A stretch of 64,000 nucleotides of DNA from Pseudoscleropodium purum (Eukaryota; Streptophyta; Bryopsida; Hypnales; Brachytheciaceae). A program made the translations under genes and the position numbers. The stretch covers positions 16,152,479 to 16,216,478 of the forward strand of contig OZ017800.1 in NCBI GenBank assembly GCA_963969395.1, in the 5' to 3' direction. The notes below the pieces were generated by a model, which was given only the letters and a program-made list of their open reading frames with translations, was not told where the DNA came from and did no database searches. Within the stretch, counting starts at the first letter, position 1; each line of letters opens with the position of its first letter. Of this stretch, positions 47,641 through 58,790 are shown in pieces.

Positions 47641-48335
47641 TTACTCGAAACTCATAGCAACGTCCACGCTCGCCACTGAAACTGTCAAACTTGGGCCAAA
47701 AGATGTTGGAATACAATACGCCGCAGTCCGCAAGAGTACAAGAAAGCTCAACAAAGGAAAATGAACAAGTCAGCTACAGAAAGACTGATTAATTTTGATG
47801 TGAAATTGGCACAGAAGATGGAGGTTCCGGAGAAGGTAGACAGAGCTTCTAGAAAGTAGGCGCAGAAATACTTGAGCAAAATGTTCTGGATTTTTGTATT
47901 TCCCTCAAATTCCTCAACATCATTCCACATCGGCGTACAATTTCTCTGACATCACTTAACGCTTTGAGCAATGTCAGCACATTCCTTGTCAAGTTTACAC
48001 CATTGGAGTGCGGCGCCTTTAGTATAGAATCAACAACAGATTTGTCAACATTATAATATTTATTAATAGTATATATATTTATTCACATTCTTTGGATGAT
48101 GTTTGATGAATTTATGAAGGGCTGACATACTATGAAACAATACTTCTCAACACCTACACAATTAAAGTAGGGGGCTCAAAAATCATTCATCTAAAGAAAA
48201 AGATGCATTTTTATTATTTTCGTTATTTTTGATATTTCGTTACAATATAACAAAATAACAAAATAACATAAATAACAAAATAACAATATGACAAAATTAA
48301 AAAAACAAGTATTACTCAAATAAATACTAAAAATA
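47641..48335. other. Left-arm unique AT-rich segment
   Basis: No gene recognised. A 60-codon minus frame (47748-47930) is present unchanged in the other arm but has no domain. Confidence 0.45.
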
Positions 48336-48890
48336 AAAAAATTTTAAATTTTAAATAAATTTTACATTTAAAATAAATTTTAAATTTTAAATAAATTTTA
48401 CATTTTAAATAAATTTTAAATTTTAAATAAATTTTAAATTTTAAATAAATTTTAAATTTTAAATAAATTTTAAATTTTAAATAAATTTTAAATTTTAAAT
48501 AAATTTTAAATTTTAAATAAATTTTAAATTTTAAATAAATTTTAAATTTTAAATAAATTTTAAATTTTAAATAAATTTTAAATTTTAAATAAATTTTAAA
48601 TTTTAAATAAATTTTAAATTTTAAATAAATTTTTAATTTTAAATAAATTTTTAATTTTAAATAAATTTTTAATTTTAAATAAATTTTTAATTTTAAATAA
48701 ATTTTTAATTTTAAATAAATTTTTAATTTTAAATAAATTTTTAATTTTAAATAAATTTTTAATTTTAAATAAATTTTAAATTTTGAATAAATTTTAAATT
48801 TTAAATAAATTTTGAAGTTTAAATAAATTTTAAGTTTTAAATAAATTTTAAAGTTTAAATAAATTTTAAACTTAAAATTTTGAATTAAAA
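48336..48890. repeat. 18-bp AT minisatellite, left arm
   Basis: About 30 units of TTTTAAATAAATTTTAAA. A sub-block uses the variant TTTTTAATTTTAAATAAA. The array is one unit longer than its partner at 55360-55905. Confidence 0.92.
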
Positions 48891-50415
48891 AATTTTAAAT
48901 TTTAATTCAAATTCAAAATTTAAAAATTTATAATTAACAATATAATAAAATAACAATATAACAATATAACAATCATACTACTAAAATCATAACTCCCATT
49001 GTAATATTGCAAATGCTACCATTAATACTAAGGACTACTACTTGTTATGCTACGCATTCATTGTATCACATTGGTAAAATTATGATACATTTCAATAGAA
49101 TGCATGATAATGATTTCAATAAGTCTTTAAAATAATTATTTAAATTTTTTGGTAAAAGTACTTTCAATTATGCATACGTAGATATCATATTTTTTCACAA
49201 TGTGATATTTCAGAAATACAGTAGCAATTTGCATCACCTTTGTAATATCACTTATTACAAAGAGTGATATTATAGAAATAATATAGTTGTTGCAATTAAG
49301 GTGATATTAAAGAAGATTTGTAGGGTGATATTATAGAGGTAGCAATTCCATTGCTTCTCTTGGCTTACATTTCTATGATTTTGTGCTTTTGTGAGTTTTG
49401 AGCTTTCATGATTTCCATTTTCAATTGCTATTATCAAATGATTTTGAAAAATTTATTCAATTCGAGCAATTTTGAATTTCACAACAATTAAGCTATTTAC
49501 AAAGTTTTTGATATTTATAAGTTTTTCTTTTCAATTCTTCAATTTGAGGTGCCATTCTTTGTAAAAAATTGAGTCAAATTTCTAATGCATTCTAATATAC
49601 GTGTATCCCTCATAGTATTCACTATTGCATATATTTCATTCATCATTCCATAAATTCCTATTGTACATTTCAATATATGCTTACTTGTATAGGAAGTTAT
49701 ACAAAGATTTTTGTAAATTTTAATTAAAGATTTATTGAATTTTTTTTGCATTTCAGGTGGAAAGTGAATACGCTCAGCGAGACGTAGTCGGAATTGAAAC
49801 GGAGTGTTTTTTTCTTTGGAAAATGACGGTGCTTTCATGAAAACACAAAGAGAACAAACAATTAGGCTGGCTCACTCAGCAAACTAATTAAATGAACCGG
49901 TAACTAAATTAATAAAATGAAATATGGTGTTAAGGTAGGTATCCCAAAAATCGCCACTTTTATGAATTGTGTTTAGTTATTATTGTTAGACTAGTCAAAT
50001 TTTCATATTTTCCTATTGGCAAGTGAAAGGAAGTTCTAGTGTACTAAAAAACATGACACTTGGATACCATATGCATAAGTCATGGAGGGTCAAAGTTCTT
50101 TTTGGTAGATGTTCTCAAATCATTAATTCAACATATGTACATATTGATTTGGGATATGTACACAAAGAGATGGTGATGGTTTTAAGTAGGGTGCAATTTT
50201 GGGTGTACTCACCTTAGTTCTTTATATTGATGAAGTGTCCGGAATTTCCCAATCTTTAGAAGAAATCCTCTCTACAACCCACAATCACCAACATGGGTAA
50301 GTAACTCCACAATAGTTTGTCAAGGACTTGGGATTATAAATTCATTTTCAAGCTAATTATGTAATTATAAAGAGTGAATTATTATTGTTAGTAATTTTTT
50401 GAAAAGAAATAGGCT
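48891..50415. other. Inner segment of the left arm
   Basis: AT-rich. It contains two short frames present in both arms: a 99-codon minus frame (49539-49838) with an ATG, and a 64-codon plus frame (50023-50217) that differs at two residues between arms. Neither has a known domain. Confidence 0.4.
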
Positions 50416-50427
50416 TTAGGCCTCACT

Positions 50428-51099
50428 TTGCCAAATATCATATTCATGGTCATGGATTGGTGGCAATCTTTGCACTCCAAGATGGCCTTGTTGGTTTTGA
50501 ATATGTTCAAGCCGATACTTCGAGGAGAAACGTATCGATTGTTTGGATGGTTGAAAAGTGTTGGAGTGGGTTTAACTTCTGATGAACTCAATTACCTACC
50601 CAAATCAATTCCTATTAATAGTACCAATTTCTTCATCACTAGAGAATGCTTTGTAGCTTTTAGAAGAGCAGGGTTTAATAATAAGGTCACACTAGAAGAT
50701 GAAGAGCTTCAAGGTACATTCCCTTACATGTTTCACACTAGGTGTACTGCCTTTGTTACACAATATGAAAATGAGACTATCTTTGTTCATCAGGTGAAGT
50801 TTAGTAGGAAATTATAGGATCTTTGGGGCATTTGTACACTGACATATGAAGATTTCGTAAGTCATCATTTATTTAAGTCGAGTTTGATAAGAAGTGAAAC
50901 TTTCAAGAATTTGGATATATCAACAGCAAAGCACTTAACAATGCGATTGAAGAAAATAATTGGCTCTGAAATGCCTATCCTTGAAAATTTCGATTGGAGA
51001 CGGGAATGGTTGTATTTTCATACAGCTTCTACTCTTGACTACCTCAACGAAGACCTTGTGCTCCTCCAAGGTGATGGAGAAAACATTGCAGTGCAATAG
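50428..51099 (+). pseudogene. Unknown coding relic in the spacer
   Basis: A 224-codon frame with a single TAG at 50815. Composition is protein-like (RLFGWLKSVGVGL, then NFDWRREWLYFHTAS) and unlike the AT-rich background. A second frame is also open near the start, hinting at a frameshift before about 50.55 kb. I do not recognise the family. Confidence 0.4.
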
Positions 51100-52015
51100 T
51101 ATGTTCTTATTCCATCCTCATTGTCATTGGGCTTAGTAGAAGGCCATGTTGAACAGAAGATGTAATGCTTCATATTGATGGAATTGAAAGTAGTTGAAAA
51201 AGCTAATCGATGTTGCTCTTTGGACCAATGCTTATTAGTATTTCTTTATATATCTCTGCTTTTATTTCAATTCCTTCATCACCGAATCAGATTTATGGAA
51301 GGGAACAAGATGCACATTCTCGTTTAGTATTGATTAGGCGACATTAAACTTGTTGTTGAGGCTAGGTAGTCAACAGAAGGTCAACTGGGAGATTAGTTTT
51401 ATGAAGAATCCATTTGGATGGCTATTATGGGAGATGTAAACTTTTTCAAGATTAAATGTAGGCTTTGCGGAGTATGTGCAGACTTTGTGTTCTTCATTGA
51501 ATCTATGTATATTCAAATCTGTAGATTCAACTTTCTTTGGTGTGTAATTATTGTTGGTGTGTGTTTATTATCAAATACAAGTTTTGTGTTCCATATAGAA
51601 CATGCTTAGGTTAGATTACTTCTCAAGCAGTTCGATTGACTGGAACTGATGTCCTGTCCTTCGAGCGATGTAGTTCCCCTTGCTTGTAATGTAATGTGCT
51701 GGAATGTTGATTTTCTCCAACCCTAAATTCAATGAGTAACAAAAAGGTGTTGATGTTTGAGGGAGATTCGAACATTTGGTTGCCTGCGGTTCCCTTGCTA
51801 CACTCGTATCCTATCGTTACGGTTGGGGGTGGATTCTGATGTGATGATAGTGCACTCATTATGCAATTTGTAGATGCTTTAAGTCATCAGGATTGTGAAG
51901 GAAGCCTTTGAATTCACTTGCAATGGTCTCTAAACTTTGTTTCTAGTGGGAATGGAGATAAAGTTTTCCACCAAGGATTGCGGAGTTCCAGACATTTAGT
52001 CAATGTAAAAAGCGA

Positions 52016-52366
52016 ATGACAATGCAGTTACGTCGAGCTTATTATTTTCCAGGGCGGTTGTACCCAGCTTCAAAGGCAACTATTTTGTACCCTCAAAGAT
52101 CGATTCAGGTGTTCAAACCGGCCGATTTCAACCATATTCTGAGGACGATAACGCACATGTTTAATTGCGGCAGTGAATTTCTAGCTCCTCCATGTTTGAT
52201 CTATAATGCTGAGCCCGATGGCAATCTTCTTCAAGTTGTTTGCGAAGGACGGGAGGGTTCGATCTGGAGTCTCATTGGGGGATTACAATTGCGAATTTTA
52301 AGAGAGAAAAAAATTTGGGCACAATGGGAGATCCTGAACGTCAATTTTGATATTCCAACACTTTAG
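52016..52366 (+). pseudogene. Second unknown coding relic in the spacer
   Basis: A 116-codon frame with balanced composition (ILYPQRSIQVF, FNCGSEFLAPP, GREGSIWSLIGG). It might be an exon or a processed fragment. No domain was recognised and no partner frame is evident. Confidence 0.3.
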
Positions 52367-54418
52367 TTCTGAATCATTAATGCCTACTAGTCCTAGATTT
52401 TTGACCGTTATGTGCATATTTGTCACAATTTTTGGAGCTGGAATCGTGCCAATTTAATTAATGAAGTTCACCATTCCTTATTATAACTTAAGAAATTTGT
52501 CCCTGTTTCTGGGTTTGTGCTTTCCGCATTCTGATTGTAGCATCTGTTGTTGTCGATACCTTGTTGCGTTGTCAGTTGAATGATTGTACTTGCAAGTGCT
52601 TCTAAGTTATAGATTAAGTTATAACTTTCCATCCCTGGAATTTATTGAGGAGGGTTAATCTACGTCGTGAGTTCCTCACTGGATGATACGGATCGCTTCA
52701 TCGCTAGGACCTACTTTGTTGTCAACCTCAAAAGGCTACTTGCAGGGTGGGTTTCTTCATAGGCTAAATTTTCACATGTGTAAAAATAGGCAACAGAAGG
52801 TATGCATAATTTTTTGGATTTTTTTTCCACAACACAAAATCACTAAGAATTTTTTAGTGGAAGATAGGCTTTCTTGCATGTCGGTGATATAGACCTTCCT
52901 CTTTCCAACTAAGGGCTGGTTGCAAAATTCACCAAGGGTGTTTGCAATATTGATAATCTTGTTAGCCAATTATAATGAGCCACAATTGCATTGGGAAATA
53001 TGCCATATTTAGTCATCACTTTTGTGTTCTACACAAAAAGAAAATAGCTTACATTGCTAGAATGAGGTGTTAGTTAGGGATGGGTTGCCTCCTACAACTT
53101 AACCCTAAAGTAAGCTTAACATGAGATTTTCTTATTGTCAAATGACTCTTAGAAGCAATGCAAATATGTTAATTATTCCCTCAACATCTAAGGGTTCATG
53201 AATAGATACATCAACCTATAACATGCAGAATGATTGGTTTCCTTTGTTGACATTATTGAATTTTTTTTTAAAAATTCTATATAAAGACATATGTGGAAAA
53301 TGGAAAAAAATATATATTTTTCTTTTACAAAGTATGAATTTGTTATAATTTTTTTGAAGTTTGTTGCCCAATTAGCCCAAAACAATCCTTAGACGATTCC
53401 CAAACCCCCACCCCCAAAGTGTATGTATAATGGTCATCTCACCACCTACAATAGTCACAATATTTTCTAACATGACCATGATATGAAGGAATAAAAAAGT
53501 TCCTTTCTTGTCACAAATTTATACTAAAAAAATGGAAGTTCCTTCTATAGTTACTAATAATTCCTTCACCATCAATCAAGACATTGATTGTGGCCACTAA
53601 TCCTAACTAATTAGCTCAAATCTCTATTATTGCACATTTTTTGTCAAGAGTTGATATAAGCCACTATGTTGTGTCATTTTTTGGGTTTCTACATTGGACG
53701 TTTTGCTTGTCACAGTTTCATTTACCTTGCATCAAATTGTACAATGGAAAAGTGAGCTTGTATGTGTGTATCCTTGAAAAATTCAACCTCTAATTTTTGT
53801 ATCAAAGGAATCACTCTTATATATTATTTTTATATTATATCAGCCTATTTCTTTTCAAAAAATTACTTACAATAATAATTCACTCTTTATAATTACATAA
53901 TTAGCTTGAAAATGAATTTATAATCCCAAGTCCTTGACAAACTATTGTGGAGTTACTTACCCATGTTGGTGATTGTGGGTTGTAGAGAGGATTTCTTCTA
54001 AAGATTGGGAAATTCCGGACACTTCATCAATATAAAGAACTAAGGTGAGTACACCCAAAATTGCACCCTACTTAAAACCATCACCATCTCTTTGTGTACA
54101 TATCCCAAATCAATATGTACATATGTTGAATAAATGATTTGAGAACATCTACCAAAAAGAACTTTGACCCTCCATAACTTATGCATATGGTATCCAAGTG
54201 TCATGTTTTTTAGTACACTAGAACTTCCTTTCACTTGCCAATAGGAAAATATGAAAATTTGACTAGTCTAACAATAATAACTAAACACAATTCATAAAAG
54301 TGGCGATTTTTGGGATACCTACCTTAACACCATATTTCATTTTATTAATTTAGTTACCGGTTCATTTAATTAGTTTGCTGAGTGAGCCAGCCTAATTGTT
54401 TGTTCTCTTTGTGTTTTC

Positions 54419-54718
54419 ATGAAAGCACCGTCATTTTCCAAAGAAAAAAACACTCCGTTTCAATTCCGACTACGTCTCGCTGAGCGTATTCACTTTCCAC
54501 CTGAAATGCAAAAAAAATTCAATAAATCTTTAATTAAAATTTACAAAAATCTTTGTATAACTTCCTATACAAGTAAGCATATATTGAAATGTACAATAGG
54601 AATTTATGGAATGATGAATGAAATATATGCAATAGTGAATACTATGAGGGATACACGTATATTAGAATGCATTAGAAATTTGACTCAATTTTTTACAAAG
54701 AATGGCACCTCAAATTGA
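54419..54718 (+). CDS. Hypothetical 99-residue frame, right arm
   Basis: Starts with an ATG and reads KAPSFSKEKN near its start, Lys-rich with an amphipathic character later. It is identical in the left arm (49539-49838, minus). Identity follows from the recent duplication, so it is no proof of coding. Confidence 0.2.
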   Translation: MKAPSFSKEKNTPFQFRLRLAERIHFPPEMQKKFNKSLIKIYKNLCITSYTSKHILKCTIGIYGMMNEIYAIVNTMRDTRILECIRNLTQFFTKNGTSN

Positions 54719-55359
54719 AGAATTGAAAAGAAAAACTTATAAATATCAAAAACTTTGTAAATAGCTTAATTGTTGTGAAATTCAAAATTGCTCGAATTGA
54801 ATAAATTTTTCAAAATCATTTGATAATAGCAATTGAAAATGGAAATCATGAAAGCTCAAAACTCACAAAAGCACAAAATCATAGAAATGTAAGCCAAGAG
54901 AAGCAATGGAATTGCTACCTCTATAATATCACCCTACAAATCTTCTTTAATATCACCTTAATTGCAACAACTATATTATTTCTATAATATCACTCTTTGT
55001 AATAAGTGATATTACAAAGGTGATGCAAATTGCTACTGTATTTCTGAAATATCACATTGTGAAAAAATATGATATCTACGTATGCATAATTGAAAGTACT
55101 TTTACCAAAAAATTTAAATAATTATTTTAAAGACTTATTGAAATCATTATCATGCATTCTATTGAAATGTATCATAATTTTACCAATGTGATACAATGAA
55201 TGCGTAGCATAACAAGCAGTAGTCCTTAGTATTAATGGTAGCATTTGCAATATTACAATGGGAGTTATGATTTTAGTAGTATGATTGTTATATTGTTATA
55301 TTGTTATTTTATTATATTGTTAATTATAAATTTTTAAATTTTGAATTTGAATTAAAATT

Positions 55360-55905
55360 TAAAATTTTTTAATTCAAAATTTTAAGTTTAAAATTTATTT
55401 AAACTTTAAAATTTATTTAAAACTTAAAATTTATTTAAACTTCAAAATTTATTTAAAATTTAAAATTTATTCAAAATTTAAAATTTATTTAAAATTAAAA
55501 ATTTATTTAAAATTAAAAATTTATTTAAAATTAAAAATTTATTTAAAATTAAAAATTTATTTAAAATTAAAAATTTATTTAAAATTAAAAATTTATTTAA
55601 AATTAAAAATTTATTTAAAATTTAAAATTTATTTAAAATTTAAAATTTATTTAAAATTTAAAATTTATTTAAAATTTAAAATTTATTTAAAATTTAAAAT
55701 TTATTTAAAATTTAAAATTTATTTAAAATTTAAAATTTATTTAAAATTTAAAATTTATTTAAAATTTAAAATTTATTTAAAATTTAAAATTTATTTAAAA
55801 TTTAAAATTTATTTAAAATTTAAAATTTATTTAAAATGTAAAATTTATTTAAAATTTAAAATTTATTTTAAATGTAAAATTTATTTAAAATTTAAAATTT
55901 TTTTA
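55360..55905. repeat. 18-bp AT minisatellite, right arm
   Basis: Reverse complement of the left-arm array, shorter by one 18-bp unit, as shown by the shift of paired coordinate sums from 104257 to 104239 across it. Confidence 0.92.
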
Positions 55906-56599
55906 TTTTTAGTATTTATTTGAGTAATACTTGTTTTTTTAATTTTGTCATATTGTTATTTTGTTATTTATGTTATTTTGTTATTTTGTTATATTGTAAC
56001 GAAATATCAAAAATAACGAAAATAATAAAAATGCATCTTTTTCTTTAGATGAATGATTTTTGAGCCCCCTACTTTAATTGTGTAGGTGTTGAGAAGTATT
56101 GTTTCATAGTATGTCAGCCCTTCATAAATTCATCAAACATCATCCAAAGAATGTGAATAAATATATATACTATTAATAAATATTATAATGTTGACAAATC
56201 TGTTGTTGATTCTATACTAAAGGCGCCGCACTCCAATGGTGTAAACTTGACAAGGAATGTGCTGACATTGCTCAAAGCGTTAAGTGATGTCAGAGAAATT
56301 GTACGCCGATGTGGAATGATGTTGAGGAATTTGAGGGAAATACAAAAATCCAGAACATTTTGCTCAAGTATTTCTGCGCCTACTTTCTAGAAGCTCTGTC
56401 TACCTTCTCCGGAACCTCCATCTTCTGTGCCAATTTCACATCAAAATTAATCAGTCTTTCTGTAGCTGACTTGTTCATTTTCCTTTGTTGAGCTTTCTTG
56501 TACTCTTGCGGACTGCGGCGTATTGTATTCCAACATCTTTTGGCCCAAGTTTGACAGTTTCAGTGGCGAGCGTGGACGTTGCTATGAGTTTCGAGTAAG
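55906..56599. other. Right-arm AT-rich segment
   Basis: Partner of 47641-48335. No gene recognised. Confidence 0.45.
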
Positions 56600-57640
56600 T
56601 GCCATTATCCTCAAATAGGTTGTAGCATTACCAATGTGTTGTTGTTGTTGTTTGTTTTGAAACATAGAAGCATCTGCATACATGTAGCCATTGCTCTTAA
56701 GAAATTGGTGTGGAAGTAGTTCATATTGGGTCTGTGAAGAGACGCATTTAGGTTTTCAATGTTGTAATCACAAGTGTCACAACTGCTTTTCTCATTTCCG
56801 CCGAGAGAAATGCAATCTTCGGTCATGCAACCCTATATACATGTTGCTATTTTGAAGTTGGTATGTCTTGAATTCATGTTGGGTGTATGAGGAAAGGTGG
56901 TGTCTTTGTATTGTTGTAATCGCGAAGTATGCTTCCAATTATTGTTTGAAGAAAATTGTAGTCTTCGGTTATGCAACTCCATGTAGATGTTGCTCTTAAG
57001 AAATTGGTATGAACGGAATTTATGATGAGTCCATGAGAGTGTAGTGTATTTTGCATTGTTGTAATTGGAGTACGCTTCATATTTTCTACGGAGGAAATTT
57101 TAGTCCTTCGTCATGCAACTCCATGTAGATGCCACTCTTATGAAATTGATATAGGAAGAATTCATTTTTAGTGTATGAAGAACGTAGTGTCTTTTGCGTT
57201 GTTGCAATTGCAAAATTCCCTTTTCAATTATTGTGCGGAGAATATTGTAGTTTTTGGTCATGCAACCCCTTATAGATATTCCTCTTAAGAAATTAGTATT
57301 CAGATTTTATGTTGGGTCCATGAGGAAGCGTGGTGTATTTTGCATTGTTGTAAGCGCGAAGTACACTTCGTATTTTTTGTAGATCACATTGTAGTCTTCG
57401 ATCATGCAACCCCATGTGGATGTCGCTCCAACAAAATCATTATGAAAGGAATTCATGTTAGAAAGTGCGGTGTCCATTGTATTGTTCCAATTGCAAAATC
57501 CGCTTCTTCATATTTTCTCAACCGGAAAAGAGTCTTTGGTCATGTAGCCCCATGTAGATGTTGTTGAAGCAAAATTTGTGTGAAAAGAACCCATGTTAGG
57601 TCCATCTGGAAGTGCATTGTGTTTTTGAATGTTATAATTG
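56600..57640 (+). repeat. ~150-bp tandem repeats, right arm
   Basis: Units share TGCATTGTTGTAATTG, GTAGTCTTCGGTCATGCAAC and CCATGTAGATGTTGCTCTTA. They lie between the minisatellite and the palindromic repeats, upstream of the DUF7869-type gene. Confidence 0.8.
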
Positions 57641-57691
57641 CGAGGTATACTACTTTGTATTAGTTATAATCAATTGTCGTGAAAAATATGC

Positions 57692-58446
57692 AAAGTTATC
57701 ATTGAGTCAACGATAACTTTTAGTAGAATTCAAAGGTGCGTTCATTTCACAATAATCAACTGTTGTGAACTATATCCAAAGTTATCATTGAGTCAACGAT
57801 AACTTTTGGTAGAATCCAAAGGTGCGTTCATTTCACAATAATCCATTGTCAAGAAATATATGCAAAGTTATCGTTGAGTCAACGATAACTTTTAGTAGAA
57901 TTCAAAGGTACGTTCATTTTACAATAGTCAACTGTTGTGAACTATATTCAAAGTTATCATTGAGTCAACGATAACTTTTGGTAGATTCCAGAGGTGCGTT
58001 CATTTCACAATAATCCATTGTCAAGAAATATATGCAAAGTTATTGTTGAGTCAACGATAACTTTTATTCAAATCCGAAGATGCGTTCATTTCACAATAAT
58101 CAACTTTTGTGAAATATATGCCAAATTATCGTTGAGTCAATGATAACTTTTATTCAAATCCGAAGGTGCGTTCGTTTCACAATAATCAACTATCGAGAAA
58201 TATATGCAAAGTTATCGTTGAGTCAATGATAACTTTTGGTAGAATCCAAAGGTGCGTTCATTTCACAATTATCAACTTTTGTGAAATATATACTAAGTTA
58301 TCGTTGAGTCAATGATAACTTTTACTCAAATCTGAGGGTGTGTTCATTTCACAATAATCAATTGTAATTGCTAGCCTGAAATATATAAATGATCACTTTG
58401 TATGTTATTTTCTATCATCAAAGTTATCGTCAACTCACCGATAACT
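57692..58446 (+). repeat. Tandem 29-bp palindromes upstream of the right-arm gene
   Basis: Copies start at 57692, 57778, 57864, 57950, 58036, 58122, 58208, 58294 and (degenerate) 58420, so the period is 86 bp. Each is AAAGTTATCGTTGA, a central G, then the complement, with the core TGAGTCA. The core matches the GCN4/AP-1-type bZIP site, and TTGAC is a WRKY core. They could act as regulatory sites or as subterminal transposase-binding sites. Confidence 0.9.
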
Positions 58447-58790
58447 AAACAATTCTAGAAATTTAGAATATGAACCTCAGTATATTGATGTGATATAGAG
58501 TTGATCATATTAGAAGACTGTTTATGAAGCATTTAGAAAGTGCCAATGGCTTTTTTTACCTTAGACCTACTGCAAGCTTATAGTATTTATCATTGATTCA
58601 ACGATAAACTATTCAAAATCAGATTACATTACTTTTGACATTAGATGAAAGTTGACACGATACATTTTTAAATTCTTTAGAGTTAGTCCATCTATATTTT
58701 ATTTATTCTTACTTTTCATCAAGTTGATGATACATTTCTAATACTCTAGCATCATCAGTTGTTTAAGGGATGTGTATTTAAATTAATATT

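Larger units (their letters stand above)
36137..50415 (+). repeat. Left arm of the giant inverted duplication
   Basis: Apart from the 6,158-bp LTR insertion and its duplication, this arm (8,116 bp) is the reverse complement of 53842-61939. Paired coordinates add to 104257 inside the AT minisatellite, 104239 outside it and 98076 beyond the insertion. Those shifts are exactly one 18-bp unit and one insertion plus 5 bp, so there are essentially no other net indels. Amino-acid comparison of paired frames shows only a handful of substitutions. The outer limit is unknown, because the partner arm is cut at 61939. Confidence 0.95.
50416..53841. other. Unique spacer between the palindrome arms
   Basis: 3,426 bp with no counterpart in either arm. 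It holds two coding-like relics listed separately. The rest is AT-rich and noncoding. The arm edges are sharp: AGGCT at 50411-50415 and AGCCT at 53842-53846 are the last matched bases. Confidence 0.85.

Noticed and set aside
48336..48890. AT minisatellite as a scaffold-attachment region or replication origin
   Set aside because: Composition alone is not evidence and nothing else here supports it.
50023..50217. 64-codon frame present in both arms as a conserved gene
   Set aside because: Conservation follows from the recent duplication, and the two residue changes give no sign of constraint.
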